Shown piece after piece: positions 14,165 to 17,002 of a stretch of DNA of 17,002 nucleotides. A program made the translations under genes and the position numbers. The stretch is from positions 1 through 17,002 of the forward strand of contig JAEWPN010000098.1 in assembly GCA_023399455.1 (NCBI GenBank), read 5' to 3'. Under the pieces are notes generated by a model. The model made no database searches. It saw only the letters and a list, made by a program, of their open reading frames with translations, and was not told where the DNA came from. Position 1 is the stretch's first letter. The number at the start of each line of letters is the position of its first letter. This DNA comes from Bacillota bacterium. GTDB lineage: Bacteria; Bacillota; Clostridia; Lachnospirales; Lachnospiraceae.

Positions 14165-15148
14165 TTAAAGTACCCGGAACAGCTCATCCGACCTGGATGG
14201 CTCCAAGAACCTTTTCTCATCCCCATTTATGACGACTCTGTCATTATTGTCCGTAGTCTTTCCCACTACTGCCGCAGGGACTCCCTCCTGTTCCAGTGTT
14301 CTTACCAAATCATAGCCGTTATCCGCCGCCATCAAGAGACATCCTCCCGATAAAAGTTCATAAGGATTGATCTCAAAAAACTCACAGACCTCGATAGTTT
14401 CCTGCTTTACCGGCAGCTTTTTCAAGTCGATTTCCAGTCCAACGCCTGCTCCTTCCGACATTTCCCAAAGAGCGCCGAATATCCCGCCCTCCGTAACGCC
14501 GTGCATCGCACGAACGCCAGACTTAACGGCTGCCGCCGCCTCCGGAACAATCGACAGAAATCTGTCGAATCCTTTTGCATTCTCTATCAAGCGAACCGGA
14601 TACCTCGTAAGAAGCTGTTCTTCCATTCTCCTTGCTATCATCGCGGTTCCTTCCAGGCCTATCCACTTGCTCACGACTACATCCTGCCCGGATTTTACAT
14701 TCCTTACAGAGCTGATATCAGCCTTTTTTGCTTTACCGACACCGGACACACTAAGAACAGGCCTTACTACCGCACCTGTTACTTCTATTGAGCTTCCAGT
14801 AATCTGCACGTCCAGCTTCGCACATTCCTCTTCCATCCGAAGCATCATGTTTTTAATATCGGACTCTTCTGCGGTTTCCGGGTAAAAACCGGATATCATT
14901 ACCGCTGCCGGCTCCGCTCCCGATGCCGCAAGCCGGTTCACGCAGGAATATAGCGCAGACTTTTCACCCTCAGGACCATAACCTACCATAGGTGAGGAGG
15001 AAACCGCAGTAAGCTCCTCCTCACCAAAAGAAAAAATGGCGCAGTCTTCCCCTATTCCTGCGCCAATCAATACTTCTTCCTTTTTCGTCTTTATCTGTTT
15101 CAGGACCGAACGCTTATAGACGTTCTCCGTTATCTTTCCTGCTTTCAT
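14165..15148 (-). CDS. AIR-synthase/HypE-like (PurM superfamily) protein, divergent active site
   Basis: A 327-residue protein. The start at 15148 is chosen because GGGAG lies 6 nt upstream and MKAGKITENVYKRSVLKQIK matches the usual start of clostridial AIR-synthase-family proteins; the in-frame ATG at 15238 would lie inside the vanW-like gene. PurM/HypE/ThiL enzymes are ATP-dependent and use conserved acidic residues. Retained: GAGIGEDCA (D35), KWIGLEGTAMIA and the C-terminal HGVTEGGIFGALWE, INPYELLSGGCLLMAA. Compared from memory with ordinary members, D52 of the STDP motif is S (VSSSPM), D72 of the ND motif is R (VNRLAASGAEP), GGHTEVTD reads GSSIEVTG, and HDVTEGG reads HGVTEGG. This suggests loss of ATP/metal chemistry or a new ligand. 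It lies 25 bp downstream of the vanW-like gene. Family sure, activity doubtful. Confidence 0.85.
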   Translation of the reverse strand: MKAGKITENVYKRSVLKQIKTKKEEVLIGAGIGEDCAIFSFGEEELTAVSSSPMVGYGPEGEKSALYSCVNRLAASGAEPAAVMISGFYPETAEESDIKNMMLRMEEECAKLDVQITGSSIEVTGAVVRPVLSVSGVGKAKKADISSVRNVKSGQDVVVSKWIGLEGTAMIARRMEEQLLTRYPVRLIENAKGFDRFLSIVPEAAAAVKSGVRAMHGVTEGGIFGALWEMSEGAGVGLEIDLKKLPVKQETIEVCEFFEINPYELLSGGCLLMAADNGYDLVRTLEQEGVPAAVVGKTTDNNDRVVINGDEKRFLEPSRSDELFRVL

Positions 15149-15173
15149 CCTTGGCTCCCATCTGACTTGCTTC

Positions 15174-16718
15174 CTACTCTGCCGGTTGTTCAGCTGGCTG
15201 TTCTGCCGGTTGCTCTGCCGGCTGTTCTGCTGCTTCAATCTGCTGCTGATCTAACGGAGCCACGTCGGGCGTAGCGAACTGAGCCAAAGAAGCCGCCACA
15301 TTTTTCACATGATCTATGCTATTTGTGGCAACTGCCGCCAACATCTGATTATATGCATTCACATCGTTGGTGGACAAGCCTACGGTAGCTGTACGAGGCA
15401 CCATCTTATAGCTGCTGCTGTTCACCTCTTCACGGCTCACTTCCACACCGTTCTCTGTCACTACCTTCCAGAGCTTTGCCTTGTAGCCGATATGCGCAGA
15501 CTGCGTAATCACCTGGCCGAGCGGTATTGCAGGGTCCGTATAAATTACTTCCGTATCAGGATTGGTTACGGACAGCACCTCACTCTCATAAGAAACCTTG
15601 CGTTCCGGCGAACGAGTTTCGACACCATATATCGTAAATGTAATGACTTTATTCTCGGTTTTCCCTTCTATATAAATAGGATACTCTGTATTGTTGATAA
15701 AGCGGAAATCTTTTCCCGCTGATTCCGCAATCGCGGCATCTGCCGAAGGATCTACATAGCTGACTATCATAGAATGATTATGGCGCTCTGTCACCTCAAG
15801 CTCCGAGCGCAGCACTGCGTTATATAAGGTGGTAGACACCTGACAGATACCTCCGCCCAGGCTATCCACTACCTGCCCGTTCAAATAAGAGCCTGCCATA
15901 TAGTAACCGTTTGCTTCCGTAAACGGAGAAACCTCATTATACGTGGAAAATTCATCTCCCGGGTACACTGTTGTTCCCGATATCAGATTGCAGCCGTTCG
16001 TAACATTTTCGCTTCTGTCACGGCCTGAGGTGGAAAAACTGGTGCTGAAAGTTCCAAGCACATCCTTCACCTTGGCAAGCTCCTCCGCATTTCCCCTGGG
16101 CTCATCTACAATAACTGCCAGCGCTATATTTGCCGGCTCAAAAGTCCAATCGTTTAAAAAGTAATCGTATATTTGCTGTAAGGACGTTTCCTCATCCACC
16201 ACATATCCGGTCTGACCCGGTATTACAGAAAATCCGCTGTCCGTCTTGGTAAGAACGGCGTCCTGAGCCTCCACGTTATACTGTTCACACTGCCCCTCAA
16301 GAAGGCCGCGGATCAGCTCTTTATCCAAATCGTACTTTAACTCGAACACTTTATTTTCATGCAGCAAATCCTGTAACGCCTTATAACGCTGCACCACATT
16401 TCCCTTTTTGCCGAAAGCAACAGCATCCTCCACAACTTCAGGGTTCGTCCATGTAAGCCCCAGCTCGCCGACAGTTGCCGTTACCTCATTGTTATTCACC
16501 GCCTGAAGCGTGACCGGAGTCTCCTTCAAATTATTTATATATTCTTCAACCATCTGCTCAGCTTCCGCTGCTGTCTTTCCGGAAACATCTATCTGGCCAA
16601 CATAAATGCCGTTTTCAATAGTATTTCCGGCCTTCGCCTGCACCGGATATCCCATCTGCATAAATGCAAATACGAAAAAAGCTGCTGCGATGGTCAGCTT
16701 CCTTCTCCATCTACTCAT
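15174..16718 (-). CDS. Secreted VanW/YoaR-family protein with C-terminal AEQP repeat
   Basis: A 514-residue exported protein. The signal peptide (about 1-28, RWRRK then a hydrophobic stretch ending VQAKA) is followed by a repeated wall-binding region (PG_binding_4-like, about 35-205; IYVGQIDVSGKTAAEAEQMV). The VanW domain (about 235-370) is marked by FSTSFSTSGRDRSENV, LISGTTVYPGDEFSTYNE, VVDSLGGGICQVSTTLYNAV and ERHNHSMIVSYV. A G5-like segment (about 380-447) and a Gln/Ala-rich tail ending in AEQP repeats close it. VanW occurs in some vancomycin-resistance clusters, but such proteins are common in Clostridia and no van genes are present, so no resistance is implied. AGAGGAGAAGTT precedes the ATG. 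A 27-bp palindromic repeat lies 29 bp upstream of the start, and a small membrane peptide gene precedes it. Confidence 0.92.
   Translation of the reverse strand: MSRWRRKLTIAAAFFVFAFMQMGYPVQAKAGNTIENGIYVGQIDVSGKTAAEAEQMVEEYINNLKETPVTLQAVNNNEVTATVGELGLTWTNPEVVEDAVAFGKKGNVVQRYKALQDLLHENKVFELKYDLDKELIRGLLEGQCEQYNVEAQDAVLTKTDSGFSVIPGQTGYVVDEETSLQQIYDYFLNDWTFEPANIALAVIVDEPRGNAEELAKVKDVLGTFSTSFSTSGRDRSENVTNGCNLISGTTVYPGDEFSTYNEVSPFTEANGYYMAGSYLNGQVVDSLGGGICQVSTTLYNAVLRSELEVTERHNHSMIVSYVDPSADAAIAESAGKDFRFINNTEYPIYIEGKTENKVITFTIYGVETRSPERKVSYESEVLSVTNPDTEVIYTDPAIPLGQVITQSAHIGYKAKLWKVVTENGVEVSREEVNSSSYKMVPRTATVGLSTNDVNAYNQMLAAVATNSIDHVKNVAASLAQFATPDVAPLDQQQIEAAEQPAEQPAEQPAEQPAE
15177..15230 (-). repeat. 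Tandem 12-bp repeat encoding (AEQP)n
   Basis: The last 18 codons of the vanW-like gene encode AEQPAEQPAEQPAEQPAE: four 4-codon units plus AE. Units differ at third positions (GAA/GAG, CAA/CAG, CCG/CCA, GCA/GCT), so the array is not fresh, but whole-unit gain or loss keeps the frame. Confidence 0.8.
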
Positions 16719-16747
16719 AACTTCTCCTCTTAATCTATTCTATCCAC

Positions 16748-16774
16748 GTTACTGTTCACTCCGTTCTCAGTAAC
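16748..16774. repeat. 27-bp palindromic repeat, copy 2
   Basis: Begins GTTACTGTTCACTCC and ends CAGTAAC, with a perfect 7-bp terminal inverted repeat GTTACTG/CAGTAAC. It differs from the copy at 11357-11383 at two positions, one of which (C/T) restores perfect pairing. It lies between the small peptide gene and the vanW-like gene. Confidence 0.75.
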
Positions 16775-16818
16775 CTATCCATTCTATTTCCGACTCAATC
16801 TGCACCTAAAATATTGTG

Positions 16819-16926
16819 CTAGGAAATAAAATATGATAAAGTTGGTAATATCATAGCCAACACTACTAATATAATAATGATGGATGAAATTATCTTCTTC
16901 GTCTTGTTATTGTTCATGTTAAACAT
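16819..16926 (-). CDS. Small single-pass membrane peptide, 35 residues
   Basis: Encodes a 35-residue peptide: a polar, basic start (MFNMNNNKTKK) followed by one hydrophobic helix (IISSIIIILVVLAMILPTLS) and a short tail. AGGAGG (16939-16934) is 7 nt from the ATG, and a consensus-like promoter lies just upstream, so it is probably translated. The in-frame ATG at 16917 would be too far from the RBS. The lysine cluster before the helix predicts N-in topology. It is followed by the vanW-like gene on the same strand about 100 bp on, with no terminator between. I do not recognise a named family; similar short membrane peptides are common in Clostridia. Confidence 0.7.
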   Translation of the reverse strand: MFNMNNNKTKKIISSIIIILVVLAMILPTLSYFIS

Positions 16927-16954
16927 ACTAACGCCTCCTATCCACTGAAAGGAT

Positions 16955-16983
16955 ATTATATATGAAAATACCTTTTTTTGCAA
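16955..16983 (-). promoter_or_regulatory. Strong sigma-A-like promoter for the small-peptide/vanW transcript
   Basis: TTGCAA (16983-16978), 17-bp spacer, perfect TATAAT (16960-16955) on the minus strand, 28 bp upstream of the small-peptide ATG. An A-run adjoins the -35. It is the best-matching promoter in the window. Confidence 0.75.
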
Positions 16984-17002
16984 GTTTTATCATCTTCATT
17001 GT

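Noticed and set aside
15149..15238. A 30-residue N-terminal extension of the AIR-synthase-like protein, rich in Q, N and R
   Set aside because: It is the shadow of the AEQP repeat of the overlapping vanW-like gene in another frame. The RBS and the family N-terminus point to 15148.
15174..16718. Vancomycin-resistance determinant
   Set aside because: VanW-domain proteins are common wall-associated proteins in Clostridia, and no vanH/A/X or vanRS-type ligase cluster is present.
1..17002. CRISPR array, tRNA, rRNA, transposase or integrase
   Set aside because: No regularly spaced repeats, cloverleaf-like sequence or transposase/integrase motifs were seen on either strand.

Overview
The window looks like the chromosome of a Gram-positive, anaerobe-type member of the Clostridia, most likely a Lachnospiraceae relative. 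This rests on recognised families (MutS2, a YhaM-type HD/OB ribonuclease, a VanW/YoaR-type wall protein, an OmpR/HisKA two-component pair, an Lrp plus aminotransferase pair), strong GGAGG-type ribosome binding sites, mixed-base codon use and no outer-membrane genes. The assignment is by recognition, not by a search.

Layout. (1) 1-2176, minus strand, visibly AT-richer accessory segment: a RhuM-family gene cut by the window edge, preceded by a TOTE-type archaeo-eukaryotic primase (AEP) gene that ends at the point where such proteins usually continue into a helicase. A 1-base shift in an A5 run would extend it by about 37 codons, to 30 bp upstream of rhuM. (2) 2227-5996, minus strand, a tight three-gene run: a membrane-anchored HtrA-like PDZ protein with all three catalytic positions replaced, a YhaM-like HD/OB-fold nuclease, and an RlmD/RumA-type rRNA uracil methyltransferase interrupted by an in-frame TAG immediately after its catalytic cysteine. 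(3) 5997-6212, a divergent promoter region with a perfect 10-bp inverted repeat. (4) 6213-10788, plus strand: mutS2, then an OmpR-type response regulator and its sensor kinase. (5) 10796-11302, minus strand: trmL, converging on the kinase gene with a 7-bp gap. (6) 11589-12440, plus strand: a SIMPL-domain lipoprotein whose 3' end overlaps the next gene. (7) 12434-16926, minus strand: a 35-residue membrane peptide, a secreted VanW protein with a C-terminal AEQP repeat, a PurM/HypE-like AIR-synthase-family protein that has lost several conserved Asp residues, an Lrp/AsnC regulator and a class I/II aminotransferase that overlaps it by ATGA.

The core genes are conventional: RNA modification and decay, ribosome rescue, envelope functions and amino-acid metabolism. 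The points worth following are the broken or degenerate genes (rlmD-like nonsense codon, pseudoprotease, divergent AIR synthase, standalone/frameshifted TOTE primase), the small membrane peptide with a very good promoter and RBS, and a 27-bp hairpin repeat found upstream of two unrelated minus-strand genes. No complete new defence system is visible. The RhuM + TOTE-primase segment is the only part that resembles one, and it continues beyond the left edge.
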